NCBI RefSeq assembly: GCF_002835465.1
Contig: NZ_PIZM01000002.1
Span: forward strand, 672,398 to 736,397
Direction of reading: 5' to 3'
DNA length: 64,000 bases
From: Psychromonas sp. psych-6C06
GTDB lineage: Bacteria > Pseudomonadota > Gammaproteobacteria > Enterobacterales > Psychromonadaceae
In this document: in pieces, positions 19,167 through 27,091 of the stretch
Numbering within the stretch: position 1 is the first letter of the stretch
Layout of the letters: each line of letters opens with the position of its first letter
The notes under the pieces: generated by a model
What the model saw: only the letters and a program-made list of their open reading frames with translations
The model's database searches: none
Told to the model about the DNA's origin: nothing
Program-made: the position numbers and the translations under genes

Positions 19167-20283
19167 AAGATAACCAGCTAAGTACCCTGATCCAGATTTT
19201 CCCCATTGTGTTTACAAACCAGCCATCTCCAGTATAAATTTGTACATCCGCCTGCGCACCGGCTCTTAAACTGCCTTTTGGTAAGCTATTAATATCATCA
19301 AAAGAAACCATTACAGGAAAACGTTGCGCATCGCGCAACCAACCCGTTGAGCCATCAACTGTACTTAATCCGCCAATCGCATCTGGGGTAGATGCATTAA
19401 CAGCAAAACCAATACTACTTATTTTACCATTAAAAATAGTACCAGGTTGCACATCAAGTGAAATCTCAACAGGATTACCTATTTGTAAATTAGCTAAGTT
19501 ATTTTCACGGAGGTTAACCTGTATCCAAATATTGCCAAATTCAACGAAGGTCATAATTGGTTGTCCGGCGTTAGCGTAAAAGCCTTCATCAACCTGCAAG
19601 TTAGTTATACCGCCAAATGAAGGAGCGAAAACAGTAGTACGACTTAAATCTAACTGTGCCTGTTTGAGTTTTGCCATCGCACTACGAATACGCGGATTAC
19701 TGTCCCCTTCTGCACCTAATGCTTGTTTGGCTTTATCTAAATTTGCTACAGCACTTCGAACCTGTGCTTTGCCTTGTTTAATCGCAGCTCGGGCTTTATC
19801 CCCTTCAGATTTTGAAAAGACTTGCTTTCTTTCCAATTCAAACACACGTGCACTTTGTGCCTGAATATGTTCAAGGTTTGTTTCAGCAACAACGAGTTGA
19901 GCCTGCGCTGTCACCACAGTTGCCACACCAGCCCCGATCTCTTGTCCAGCGAGCTCCAGTGATGACTCAGCAGTTTCGACGGCTAATTCATAATCACTTG
20001 AATCAATGCGAAACAAAACATCCCCACCATTAACGATCTGATCTTTTTCAACATTGACATTAACAATGCGGCCGGATACTTGCGGAACAACGGGGATCAC
20101 ATAACTCTGAATACGAGCCTGATCTGACCAAGGAGCATGTCTATCAGCGATGACATACCACACAAAAACAAAAGCCACTACAAGCAATACAATAACGGTA
20201 ATGCGACGTACCGGATCTTGGGGTGATACAATAACGTCTTCTACAGGCGCTTTATCTGCTACTTTTTTGGCATCTTCAGACAT
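19156..20283 (-). CDS. HlyD/EmrA-type membrane fusion protein
   Basis: 375 residues from the ATG at 20283; an in-frame TTG at 20298 would add five. A single N-terminal transmembrane helix (VRRITVIVLLVVAFVFVWYVI) is followed by a barrel-sandwich lipoyl half-motif (VIPVVPQVSGRIVNVNVEKDQ), a coiled-coil hairpin rich in Ala/Gln/Lys, the second half (TTVFAPSFGGITNLQVDEG) and a beta-barrel region. It should link an inner-membrane pump to an outer-membrane channel or the periplasm. It overlaps genes on both sides (8 bases with the AI-2E gene, 11 with DUF2955). Confidence 0.88.
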   Translation of the reverse strand: MSEDAKKVADKAPVEDVIVSPQDPVRRITVIVLLVVAFVFVWYVIADRHAPWSDQARIQSYVIPVVPQVSGRIVNVNVEKDQIVNGGDVLFRIDSSDYELAVETAESSLELAGQEIGAGVATVVTAQAQLVVAETNLEHIQAQSARVFELERKQVFSKSEGDKARAAIKQGKAQVRSAVANLDKAKQALGAEGDSNPRIRSAMAKLKQAQLDLSRTTVFAPSFGGITNLQVDEGFYANAGQPIMTFVEFGNIWIQVNLRENNLANLQIGNPVEISLDVQPGTIFNGKISSIGFAVNASTPDAIGGLSTVDGSTGWLRDAQRFPVMVSFDDINSLPKGSLRAGAQADVQIYTGDGWFVNTMGKIWIRVLSWLSYVY

Positions 20284-21373
20284 CTTTTTTCTCTTCAATA
20301 GCTAATGTTTCTTCATTTATGTTTAACCATTTCATAAATAACTCATACCCTAAAGCAAGAATGATCGCACCGACAAATAACCCGATAATACCAGACATCA
20401 TCATGCCACCAATTGCGCCAAGAAGAATCACGATCATTGGTGTTTCCATACCACGACCTAAAAATAACGGCTTCAAAAAACCATCACTTGCACTAACAAT
20501 CAGAGAGTAAATCATAAAGATAACTGCTGGTGTTGTTTCTGCGACAGAAAATACATAAGAGATCACAAACCCAAGTACCAAAATAGGTGGTAACTGAGCG
20601 ATTGCAAACACAAGAATCACTATGGACCATAATCCCCAAGCAGGTACATCCATCACATACATCCCGAGAGCGGCTAAGGTTGCTTGAATTAACGCGACAC
20701 CTAATACTCCCTGAGCGACACTGCGAATCGTATCACGTGCTAATTCGATATATTCTTTGCCTGTGACAGGATTGGTTAAGCGAGCAAATATTTTGACTAA
20801 CACCCCTTGAATACTTTCGGCACTGGCAACAAAAACAGCAGAAATAATAATAGATAGCACAAATTGCAATACCGTCCCACCGATACCGGCGAGAGCAGAC
20901 ACGGCACCGCCAAGGAAGCTTTTTAGCAACTCTAAGTGTTTATTTAATGTGTCCTCTAAATTCTTAGAAGCGCCACTCCAGAATGCATAAGCTTTTTCAC
21001 CAATCACAGGCCATTCGGCAACATTTTTGTTCGGCTCAGGAATATTGAGCGCCCCGCTTTGATATTGCTCATTAAGGGTGACCGATGTATTAATTAATGA
21101 ATTTGAAATCATAACAGTAGGCGTAATTAATGCGGAGATAGCGACGATTGCATAAAGCGTAGCTGCGATTTTAGTCCTGCCTCCGAGCATATTCTTAAAA
21201 CGCGTAAACAACGGATAGATAGCGACAGCAATAATGGCGCCCCATAAAGAAGCCAAAGCAAAAGGGGCTAATATTTTGGCACAAAAGTAGATAACGACGG
21301 CAACTAAGCTGACTCGAATAGCAGCTTCGATTGTATTCTTGGTAAAATGGTTACTTTCCATTGTAATGTCCAT
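20276..21373 (-). CDS. AI-2E family (UPF0118/PerM-like) transporter
   Basis: 365 residues with about eight transmembrane helices in the AI-2E permease pattern: two N-terminal helices (VVIYFCAKILAPFALASLWG), a long amphipathic soluble stretch, then a C-terminal group including ALGMYVMDVPAWGLWSI and LGAIGGMMMSGIIGLFVG, which is the family signature region. Members export or exchange varied small solutes, so the AI-2 name is not evidence of substrate. It is first in a three-gene operon with HlyD and DUF2955. Start ATG 21373 is used; ATG 21361 is possible, and neither has a strong ribosome binding site. Confidence 0.82.
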   Translation of the reverse strand: MDITMESNHFTKNTIEAAIRVSLVAVVIYFCAKILAPFALASLWGAIIAVAIYPLFTRFKNMLGGRTKIAATLYAIVAISALITPTVMISNSLINTSVTLNEQYQSGALNIPEPNKNVAEWPVIGEKAYAFWSGASKNLEDTLNKHLELLKSFLGGAVSALAGIGGTVLQFVLSIIISAVFVASAESIQGVLVKIFARLTNPVTGKEYIELARDTIRSVAQGVLGVALIQATLAALGMYVMDVPAWGLWSIVILVFAIAQLPPILVLGFVISYVFSVAETTPAVIFMIYSLIVSASDGFLKPLFLGRGMETPMIVILLGAIGGMMMSGIIGLFVGAIILALGYELFMKWLNINEETLAIEEKKDV

Positions 21374-21476
21374 ATAGTGTTTAATAGATGTTATTCTAAC
21401 GATTGATTTACTGAATTGTCATGGACATTCTCATGTTCAATTAAAAAAGTGGGCTTGATAATGCTTTTTAAATGAT

Positions 21477-21501
21477 TTTATAAAGTTATCAGCTTTATAA
21501 A
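21477..21501. promoter_or_regulatory. Inverted repeat in the divergent region before the channel gene
   Basis: TTTATAAAG (21477-21485), seven bases, CTTTATAAA (21493-21501): perfect 9-bp arms between the divergently transcribed AI-2E and channel genes. It could be an operator. No regulator is recognised for it. Confidence 0.45.
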
Positions 21502-21582
21502 TGAGAATTAATCACTTAAAAAGGTTACTGAAATAGATTAAAACAGTAAAATAATACCTCATAGCGCTAATCAGGATAAAAA

Positions 21583-22275
21583 ATGCACCTTCTACAACAT
21601 CGTAAACATGTTACTGAAAAAGACAATTTTTCTTATCTTCTTTTCAGCTTATTTTTTCTCTTACTTTCCAGTGCAATGGTTGACCAATTTTTTTCATCCT
21701 CTCTCATTGGGCAATCTTTAGTGATGGCTTTTACTGTCATCAGTATGTCGATTGGGGTATGGAGCTTACGCTCTAGTCGCTATGCATTTAATACTGCATT
21801 AGGGTTAGTTGCCGCAACCGCTTTAATTAGCGTCGTAGTCATTGGGCTAGACCGAGCTGACTTAGCCTTTATTCACCTACTGATCATGCTTTACTTTTTT
21901 ATAATGACACTGCGACTGGCAGCCCAACAAGCGTTGTTTTCAGGCCAAGTAACCATCAACAGCATCGTGGGCTCTATCTGTATATTCTTATTATTAGGTT
22001 TAATTTGGGTAATGCTATACCTGTTGCTGATTGAGTTTACGACTCCCTCATTTGTTGGACTTGAGACTGGACCTTGGCAACAAAACTTTCCCGACCTTAT
22101 CTACTTTAGTTTTGTAACATTAACCACTCTCGGTTTTGGTGATCTACTTCCTGTTGGCCCGCTTGCTCGATTTTTAGTTTATGTCGAAGCTATTGTCGGC
22201 GTCTTTTATATGGCAATTGTCGTTTCAAGTTTAGTGAGCGCAGGGATGAATAATAAGCAGGAAAAACACCATTAA
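21583..22275 (+). CDS. Potassium-channel-like two-pore-helix membrane protein
   Basis: 230 residues with about seven hydrophobic segments. The C-terminal pair flanks a pore loop, DLIYFSFVTLTTLGFGDLLP, typical of the Ion_trans_2 family; the filter reads TTLGFGD where classic potassium channels have TVGYGD. The gene has a good ribosome binding site (AGGA about six bases upstream) and is followed after two bases by a eukaryotic-type AdoMet decarboxylase gene, so the two are co-expressed. There is no cytosolic RCK domain. Potassium selectivity is inference from the filter. Confidence 0.82.
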   Translation: MHLLQHRKHVTEKDNFSYLLFSLFFLLLSSAMVDQFFSSSLIGQSLVMAFTVISMSIGVWSLRSSRYAFNTALGLVAATALISVVVIGLDRADLAFIHLLIMLYFFIMTLRLAAQQALFSGQVTINSIVGSICIFLLLGLIWVMLYLLLIEFTTPSFVGLETGPWQQNFPDLIYFSFVTLTTLGFGDLLPVGPLARFLVYVEAIVGVFYMAIVVSSLVSAGMNNKQEKHH

Positions 22276-22277
22276 TC

Positions 22278-23120
22278 ATGTTTTATGAAGGCAGTGAAAA
22301 ACGTTTAGAGATCACCACAACATTAAACCTCCTTAATTTTGAACCTAGCTTTTGGCATTCATTAGTTGAGCAAGCGGGAGCCTATATTATTTCCGAAATT
22401 AAAAATGAGCAGTTAACTGCCTTTTTACTTTCAGAGTCGAGTTTATTCGTGTGGAAGCATAAACTGTTGTTGATCACCTGTGGCGAAACACATTTACTAC
22501 AAGCAGCTCTTTTTTTTCAAAAAAAGGTCGCACGTAAAGATATTACTTCGTTACTTTTCCAACGACATCAAGGCACCTACCCGGAACGCCAGAAAAGCAG
22601 TTTTCAACAAGATAGTTTAAAGTTACAACAACACCTTAATGGTGACAGTCGCCATTGGCGAGAAAACTATTGTGGCGATATTTTCCTATTTGGTAACAAT
22701 CAGCATCATATAGCAACTAAAAATATACTCATGTTGCATCAGCTTACAGGGGATTTTTTTGAGCAATTACGGAGTGGGAAAATTACAAAAGAAAAAATTA
22801 TTGAACAGCTAAAGCTTAATGAATATTTTAGTGAGTTTAATGTTGATCATTACTGCTTTGAACCCAAAGGCTATTCACTAAATGCGATATCAGGAGAAGA
22901 TTATTTTACGTTGCATATCACACCAGAAAAGCTCAGCAGTTATATCAGCTTTGAATCGAGTTTAAGCACTGCAAAAACAAGTGCTTTTCATCGATTACTG
23001 CTATCACTATGTCAACCTAAACGCAGTTATTTAATGACCTTCACTCCTACAAAGGAGTCGCTTTCTATCCAAACGCATGCGCTCAATAGTAAAGCAACCC
23101 AAACAATAACAAGCTCTTAA
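22278..23120 (+). CDS. S-adenosylmethionine decarboxylase, eukaryotic type
   Basis: 280 residues (human enzyme 334 aa). It aligns along its length with eukaryotic AdoMet decarboxylase, not with bacterial SpeD. Substrate-site glutamates Glu4 and Glu7 lie in FYEGSEKRLEI; the self-cleavage site is Glu53-Ser54 in LLSESSLFV, which would give the pyruvoyl group; Cys68 in LITCGE matches human Cys82; Ser200 (KGYSLNAI) and His213 (TLHITPE) match the processing residues Ser229 and His243. It makes decarboxylated AdoMet for spermidine synthesis. No spermidine synthase is adjacent. It is coupled to the channel gene upstream. Confidence 0.88.
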   Translation: MFYEGSEKRLEITTTLNLLNFEPSFWHSLVEQAGAYIISEIKNEQLTAFLLSESSLFVWKHKLLLITCGETHLLQAALFFQKKVARKDITSLLFQRHQGTYPERQKSSFQQDSLKLQQHLNGDSRHWRENYCGDIFLFGNNQHHIATKNILMLHQLTGDFFEQLRSGKITKEKIIEQLKLNEYFSEFNVDHYCFEPKGYSLNAISGEDYFTLHITPEKLSSYISFESSLSTAKTSAFHRLLLSLCQPKRSYLMTFTPTKESLSIQTHALNSKATQTITSS

Positions 23121-23123
23121 TGG

Positions 23124-23804
23124 CTAAGGCTTTAATATAAATACGGTACTAACGCGATCATTCAAAGTAATGTTTTTAGGCTTCACCGAAATGGCATCAC
23201 TTTCTATTGCAAGAGAGCGCATATAAACAGGTTGAACATCGTTACTCTGATAGTTAATAGAATAGACTTTACCCAAGTCAGCCTCATAAAGTTGCGCCAT
23301 ATCTTCGGCTTTTTGCTTGCTGTCCAATACCGCCATTTGGCGCACTTTTTGTTGCCATTGCGACGGATTTTGTAGGCCATACTGCAACGGTGAAATAGAC
23401 TCTACCTGTGCAGTCAGTAACACATCTAAAAATTGGTTAACTTTACTAATATCAGTTAAACGATAACTTAACTCATGCGTGACTCGGACACCTAGCAAGT
23501 TTCGTTTCTTATTAGTGTAATCATATTCAGGGCGACTTGCTTGACTAACACTTTTAATCAAATCACTACTAAATCCCGCATTTTTTAAACGACTTATTAC
23601 TGTCGCTACTTGTGCATCGACCTGTTTCTTGGCTACTTCTCCTTGATGGTTCAAGGCATTTGGTTGAAAGTTAATAATCACTTGATCAGCATCGACAGCT
23701 AATGAAGCCGAACCAGTGACTGAAATATAGGGTTCATCTGGAAATGAGTCCGCCAAGCTGGCAAATGAAAGACACGATAACAACAGTAATAATGAATAAC
23801 GCAT
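23124..23804 (-). CDS. SIMPL domain (DUF541) periplasmic protein
   Basis: 226 residues with a signal peptide (MRYSLLLLLSCLSFASLADS). The mature part starts PYISVTGSASLAVDADQVIINF and contains VRVTHELSYRL and YGLQNPSQWQQKVRQMAVLDSKQKAEDMA, the SIMPL (DUF541) layout of E. coli YggE and similar proteins. Function is not established; some members are linked to oxidative-stress tolerance. It converges with the decarboxylase gene, three bases apart. Confidence 0.85.
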   Translation of the reverse strand: MRYSLLLLLSCLSFASLADSFPDEPYISVTGSASLAVDADQVIINFQPNALNHQGEVAKKQVDAQVATVISRLKNAGFSSDLIKSVSQASRPEYDYTNKKRNLLGVRVTHELSYRLTDISKVNQFLDVLLTAQVESISPLQYGLQNPSQWQQKVRQMAVLDSKQKAEDMAQLYEADLGKVYSINYQSNDVQPVYMRSLAIESDAISVKPKNITLNDRVSTVFILKP

Positions 23805-23828
23805 AGATGCTCCTTTAAAAATTATAAT

Positions 23829-23988
23829 CAGATTAATCCAGCTAATACGAGGTTCAAATATTACCGAGAAAAAGGAGTGAGTTCGAGGCGAAAAATGGTG
23901 TAAATAATTATTTTTTTACGACACTTTCAACGCGGAAAACGCTTCTTTGGACAAATAATATTGATCAGTGATTTAATGGATTAGGTAT
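23829..23988. repeat. Dispersed MITE-like repeat, copy 4 (inverted, diverged)
   Basis: About 160 bp in the same orientation as copy 3: CAAATATTACCGAGAAAAAGG, GAGTTCGAGGCGAAAA, then TTGATCAGTGATTTAATGGA and terminal GGTAT. It occupies the first part of the 438-bp gap between the SIMPL gene and fba. From 23989 to 24132 I see nothing I can name. Confidence 0.75.
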
Positions 23989-24132
23989 CAATTTATATGA
24001 ATAGGTATTGCTAATGCTAGGACAACATTTATTAGCTTGAGTTCATAAGCTCAGTTCTGGATAAGCAGAGAGACAATATCGCTAATTTCGCTTTTTCAAT
24101 CCCAATAGGCGACTATTGCTTAATCAAAGGTT

Positions 24133-24185
24133 ATACCATTCCGCTGAACTATCTTGCTGGTTAAAACCATTTAACTCAAGGCAAA
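24133..24185. repeat. Dispersed repeat, internally deleted copy 5
   Basis: ATACCATTCCGCTGAACTAT, then CTTGCTGGTTAAAA and TTTAACTCAAGGCAAAA: both the left end and the core of the repeat with the middle missing, leaving about 53 bp. It runs into the fba terminator. Confidence 0.55.
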
Positions 24186-24211
24186 AAAAAGCCAGCAATT
24201 AAGCTGGCTTT
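24183..24211 (-). terminator. Intrinsic terminator after fba
   Basis: AAAGCCAGC (24188-24196), 6-nt loop, GCTGGCTTT (24203-24211). Read on the minus strand the stem is followed by a T-run (A-run at 24183-24190). It lies 30 bases after the fba stop. Confidence 0.9.
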
Positions 24212-24242
24212 ATAAATACTATAAACTTAACCCAAGGTTAAA

Positions 24243-25319
24243 TTATAGTACGTCGATTGCGTTAAGGTCAGCAAATGCTTTTTCTAAACGTGCAACCATT
24301 GATTCTTGACCTGCGCGTAACCAAACACGTGGATCGTAGTATTTCTTGTTTGGTGCATCTTCACCCGTTGGGTTACCGATTTGACCTTGTAAGAAATCAC
24401 GGTTAGCAGCTTCATAGCCACGGATACCGTCCCAACAAGCCCACTGTGTATCTGTATCGATGTTCATTTTGATAACACCGTAACCGATAGACTCTTGGAT
24501 TTCTGCTTCAGTTGAACCAGAACCACCGTGGAATACAAAGCTTAGTTCGTCAGCTGCAACATTGTGCTTTTCAGCAACGTATGCTTGAGAATCACGTAGA
24601 ATAGTTGGCGTTAGTTTAACGTTACCTGGCTTGTATACACCGTGTACGTTACCAAAAGAAGCAGCAATAGTGAAACGTGGGCTGATTTTAGAAAGCTCAA
24701 CGTATGCGTAATCAACTTCAGATGGTTGAGTGTAAAGTAAAGACTCATCCATATCAGAGTTATCAACACCGTCTTCTTCACCACCAGTACAACCTAGTTC
24801 GATTTCAAGCGTCATGCCCATTTTAGACATACGCGCTAGGTATTTAGCACAAGTTTCGATGTTTTCTTCTAGTGGCTCTTCAGAAAGATCAATCATGTGA
24901 GAAGAGAATAATGGTGCGCCAGTTTCTGCAAAGTGTGCTTCAGAAGCGTCTAGTAGTCCGTCGATCCATGGAAGTAGTTTCTTAGCAGCGTGGTCAGTAT
25001 GAAGAATAACTGGAACACCGTAAGCGGCTGCCATTGCATGAACGTGTTTTGCACCTGAAACTGCACCAAGAATAGCTGCTTCTTGACCTTCAAGTTTAAG
25101 ACCTTTACCTGCGTTGAATGCTGCACCGCCGTTAGAAAACTGAATAACAACAGGCGCTTTAACTTTAGCTGCTGCTTCAAGTACTGCGTTGATTGAATCA
25201 GAACCAACAACGTTTACCGCTGGTAGTGCAAATTTGTGCTCTTTTGCAATTGCAAATACTTTTTGAACATCATCACCAGTGATAACACCAGGTTTTACAA
25301 CGTCTAAAATCTTAGTCAT
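24243..25319 (-). CDS. fba: Fructose-bisphosphate aldolase, class II
   Basis: 358-residue zinc-dependent aldolase (E. coli FbaA 359 aa) of glycolysis and gluconeogenesis. The HTDHAAKKLLPWID segment carries the catalytic Asp and a zinc His; other ligands lie in NVHGVYKPGNV and VFHGGSGS, and the substrate phosphate loop is also in the latter. It is preceded by pgk on the same strand, as in most gammaproteobacteria, but a clear terminator lies between them, so fba may also have its own promoter. Codon use looks like that of highly expressed genes. Confidence 0.97.
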   Translation of the reverse strand: MTKILDVVKPGVITGDDVQKVFAIAKEHKFALPAVNVVGSDSINAVLEAAAKVKAPVVIQFSNGGAAFNAGKGLKLEGQEAAILGAVSGAKHVHAMAAAYGVPVILHTDHAAKKLLPWIDGLLDASEAHFAETGAPLFSSHMIDLSEEPLEENIETCAKYLARMSKMGMTLEIELGCTGGEEDGVDNSDMDESLLYTQPSEVDYAYVELSKISPRFTIAASFGNVHGVYKPGNVKLTPTILRDSQAYVAEKHNVAADELSFVFHGGSGSTEAEIQESIGYGVIKMNIDTDTQWACWDGIRGYEAANRDFLQGQIGNPTGEDAPNKKYYDPRVWLRAGQESMVARLEKAFADLNAIDVL

Positions 25320-25414
25320 GAGATATATCCTATCTATTTTAGTTAAATTAAATCTGTTTAATTTCGCGCCGTATTCTACACAACAATGTGCGAAAGATCA
25401 CGCGAAAAATAGTT

Positions 25415-25442
25415 AAAAAAAAGCGAGATATTATCTCGCTTT
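25415..25442 (-). terminator. Intrinsic terminator or attenuator between pgk and fba
   Basis: AAAGCGAGAT (25420-25429), 3-nt loop, ATCTCGCTTT (25433-25442); on the minus strand it is followed by a T-run. It lies 10 bases after the pgk stop and 96 bases before the fba start. Confidence 0.85.
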
Positions 25443-25452
25443 AATGGTTTTA

Positions 25453-26625
25453 CTAATCGTTTGCACGGGCTTCTAACATTGCCACTGCAGGTAATTTTTT
25501 ACCTTCAACAAATTCTAAGAAAGCACCACCACCTGTTGAGATATAAGAAACATCTGCTTCAATATCAAATTTAGCGATTGCAGCTAATGTATCGCCACCA
25601 CCTGCAACAGAGAAGCCTTCAGAGTCTGCAATTGCTTTAGAGATACCAGCAGTACCTGCTTCGAAGTTTTTGAATTCAAATACGCCAACAGGGCCATTCC
25701 AAAGGATTGTTTTTGCATCTTTTAAGATTGCGGCTAACTGAGCTGTTGAATCAGGACCTAAATCGAAGATCATGTCGTCATCTTGAACATCAGCAACATT
25801 TTTGATTTCAGCTTCTGCGTTTTCATCAAATGCTTTTGCACATGCAACATCAGTTGCTACTGGAATTGCACACTCTTCCATTAGTTTCTTAGCCGTATCA
25901 ACTAAGTCAGCTTCGTATAGAGATTTACCAACGTTATGGCCTTGTGCAGCGATGAACGTATTAGCAATACCACCACCAACAACAAGTTGATCAGCAACTT
26001 TAGAAAGAGACTCTAAAACCGTTAGCTTAGTCGATACTTTAGAACCACCAACAATTGCAACTAATGGGCGAGCAGGGTTATCCATCGCTTTGCCTAATGC
26101 TTCAAGTTCAGCAGCAAGTAGCGGGCCAGCACATGCAACAGGCGCATAAACACCCGCGCCGTTTGTAGAAGATTGTGCACGGTGAGCCGTACCAAATGCA
26201 TCCATTACGTAAACGTCACATAAAGCAGCTAGTTGCTTAGATAGTGTCTCGTCATTTTTCTTTTCGCCTTTATTAAAACGAACGTTCTCAAGCACAACAA
26301 CTTCACCTTCAGCTACTTCAAGGCCGTTTAAGTAATCAGTTGCTAAACGTACAGGCACGTCTAATGCTTCATTTAAGTAATCAACAACAGGTTGTAGAGA
26401 GAATGCTGCATTTTCTTCAGCAGAAGCACCTTCAGTTGGACGACCTAGGTGAGAAGTGATCATTAACTTAGCACCTTTTTCTAATGCTAATTTAATCGTT
26501 GGAATAGAAGCACGGATACGCGCATCAGAAGTTACTTTACCATCTTTAATTGGCACGTTTAAATCTTGACGGATAAATACGCGTTTGCCGGCTAAGTCTA
26601 AATCAACCATTTTCTTTACTGACAT
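25453..26625 (-). CDS. pgk: Phosphoglycerate kinase
   Basis: 390-residue glycolytic kinase (E. coli 387 aa). The N-terminal substrate domain shows [26 protein letters not shown] and [16 protein letters not shown]; the nucleotide domain shows [18 protein letters not shown] and [10 protein letters not shown]. It transfers phosphate from 1,3-bisphosphoglycerate to ADP. In many relatives epd precedes pgk, but here the upstream neighbour is a divergent GGDEF-EAL gene. Confidence 0.97.
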   Translation of the reverse strand: MSVKKMVDLDLAGKRVFIRQDLNVPIKDGKVTSDARIRASIPTIKLALEKGAKLMITSHLGRPTEGASAEENAAFSLQPVVDYLNEALDVPVRLATDYLNGLEVAEGEVVVLENVRFNKGEKKNDETLSKQLAALCDVYVMDAFGTAHRAQSSTNGAGVYAPVACAGPLLAAELEALGKAMDNPARPLVAIVGGSKVSTKLTVLESLSKVADQLVVGGGIANTFIAAQGHNVGKSLYEADLVDTAKKLMEECAIPVATDVACAKAFDENAEAEIKNVADVQDDDMIFDLGPDSTAQLAAILKDAKTILWNGPVGVFEFKNFEAGTAGISKAIADSEGFSVAGGGDTLAAIAKFDIEADVSYISTGGGAFLEFVEGKKLPAVAMLEARAND

Positions 26626-26742
26626 GATGTGTCCTTATTTAAATTTAAAACTAAAATTCTGATTTACGCCCGCTTCAATGCTGGGCTTTATATGAACGCT
26701 GTAATTGCAACATTTCCGCGTTGCATTTTTGTTTCAGCGTGC

Positions 26743-26776
26743 ATTATAGACGAAAGTTTTTGTTACATCGATCACA
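26743..26776 (-). promoter_or_regulatory. Candidate pgk promoter with CRP-like site
   Basis: On the minus strand TATAAT (26748-26743) lies about 118 bases before the pgk ATG. TGTTACATCGATCACA at 26761-26776 (plus strand) differs at one conserved base from the CRP core TGTGA-N6-TCACA and covers the -35 position. No good -35 hexamer is visible. Confidence 0.45.
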
Positions 26777-26869
26777 ATGGGTGCTAATTTACCTTTTTAA
26801 TAGGGGGGAGGGGTTTGATTTATATCATTTTCTGTAACTTTTTTTCAAAATGAGTAAATTTACGACATA

Positions 26870-26894
26870 TTTTGTTGATCTAAAATCAACAAAA
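26870..26894. promoter_or_regulatory. Palindrome in the pgk / GGDEF-EAL divergent region
   Basis: TTTTGTTGAT (26870-26879), CTAAA, ATCAACAAAA (26885-26894): perfect 10-bp arms. It lies in the 466-bp gap 26626-27091, which otherwise holds AT-rich DNA, a GGGGGGAGGGG run near 26804-26814, and isolated TTGACG (26936) and TTGACA (27031) hexamers without convincing -10 partners. Confidence 0.5.
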
Positions 26895-27091
26895 ATAAAC
26901 CCTTTTTATATTTAATAGTACTTTTTTTAAACAGTTTGACGATAAAGTAATAAACCTGACTATTTTTAAATCAAAAAGAGAGAAATATAGCCTAAATGTG
27001 AATGTTAACGCATTATTATACTGACCTTTTTTGACAACTATTCTACGCTTATTAGACATTTAGGTTACGGTTTGAAATATCTACAGATTAT

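Noticed and set aside
26870-26894. FNR binding site
   Set aside because: The arms contain TTGAT and ATCAA, but five bases lie between them where FNR needs four.
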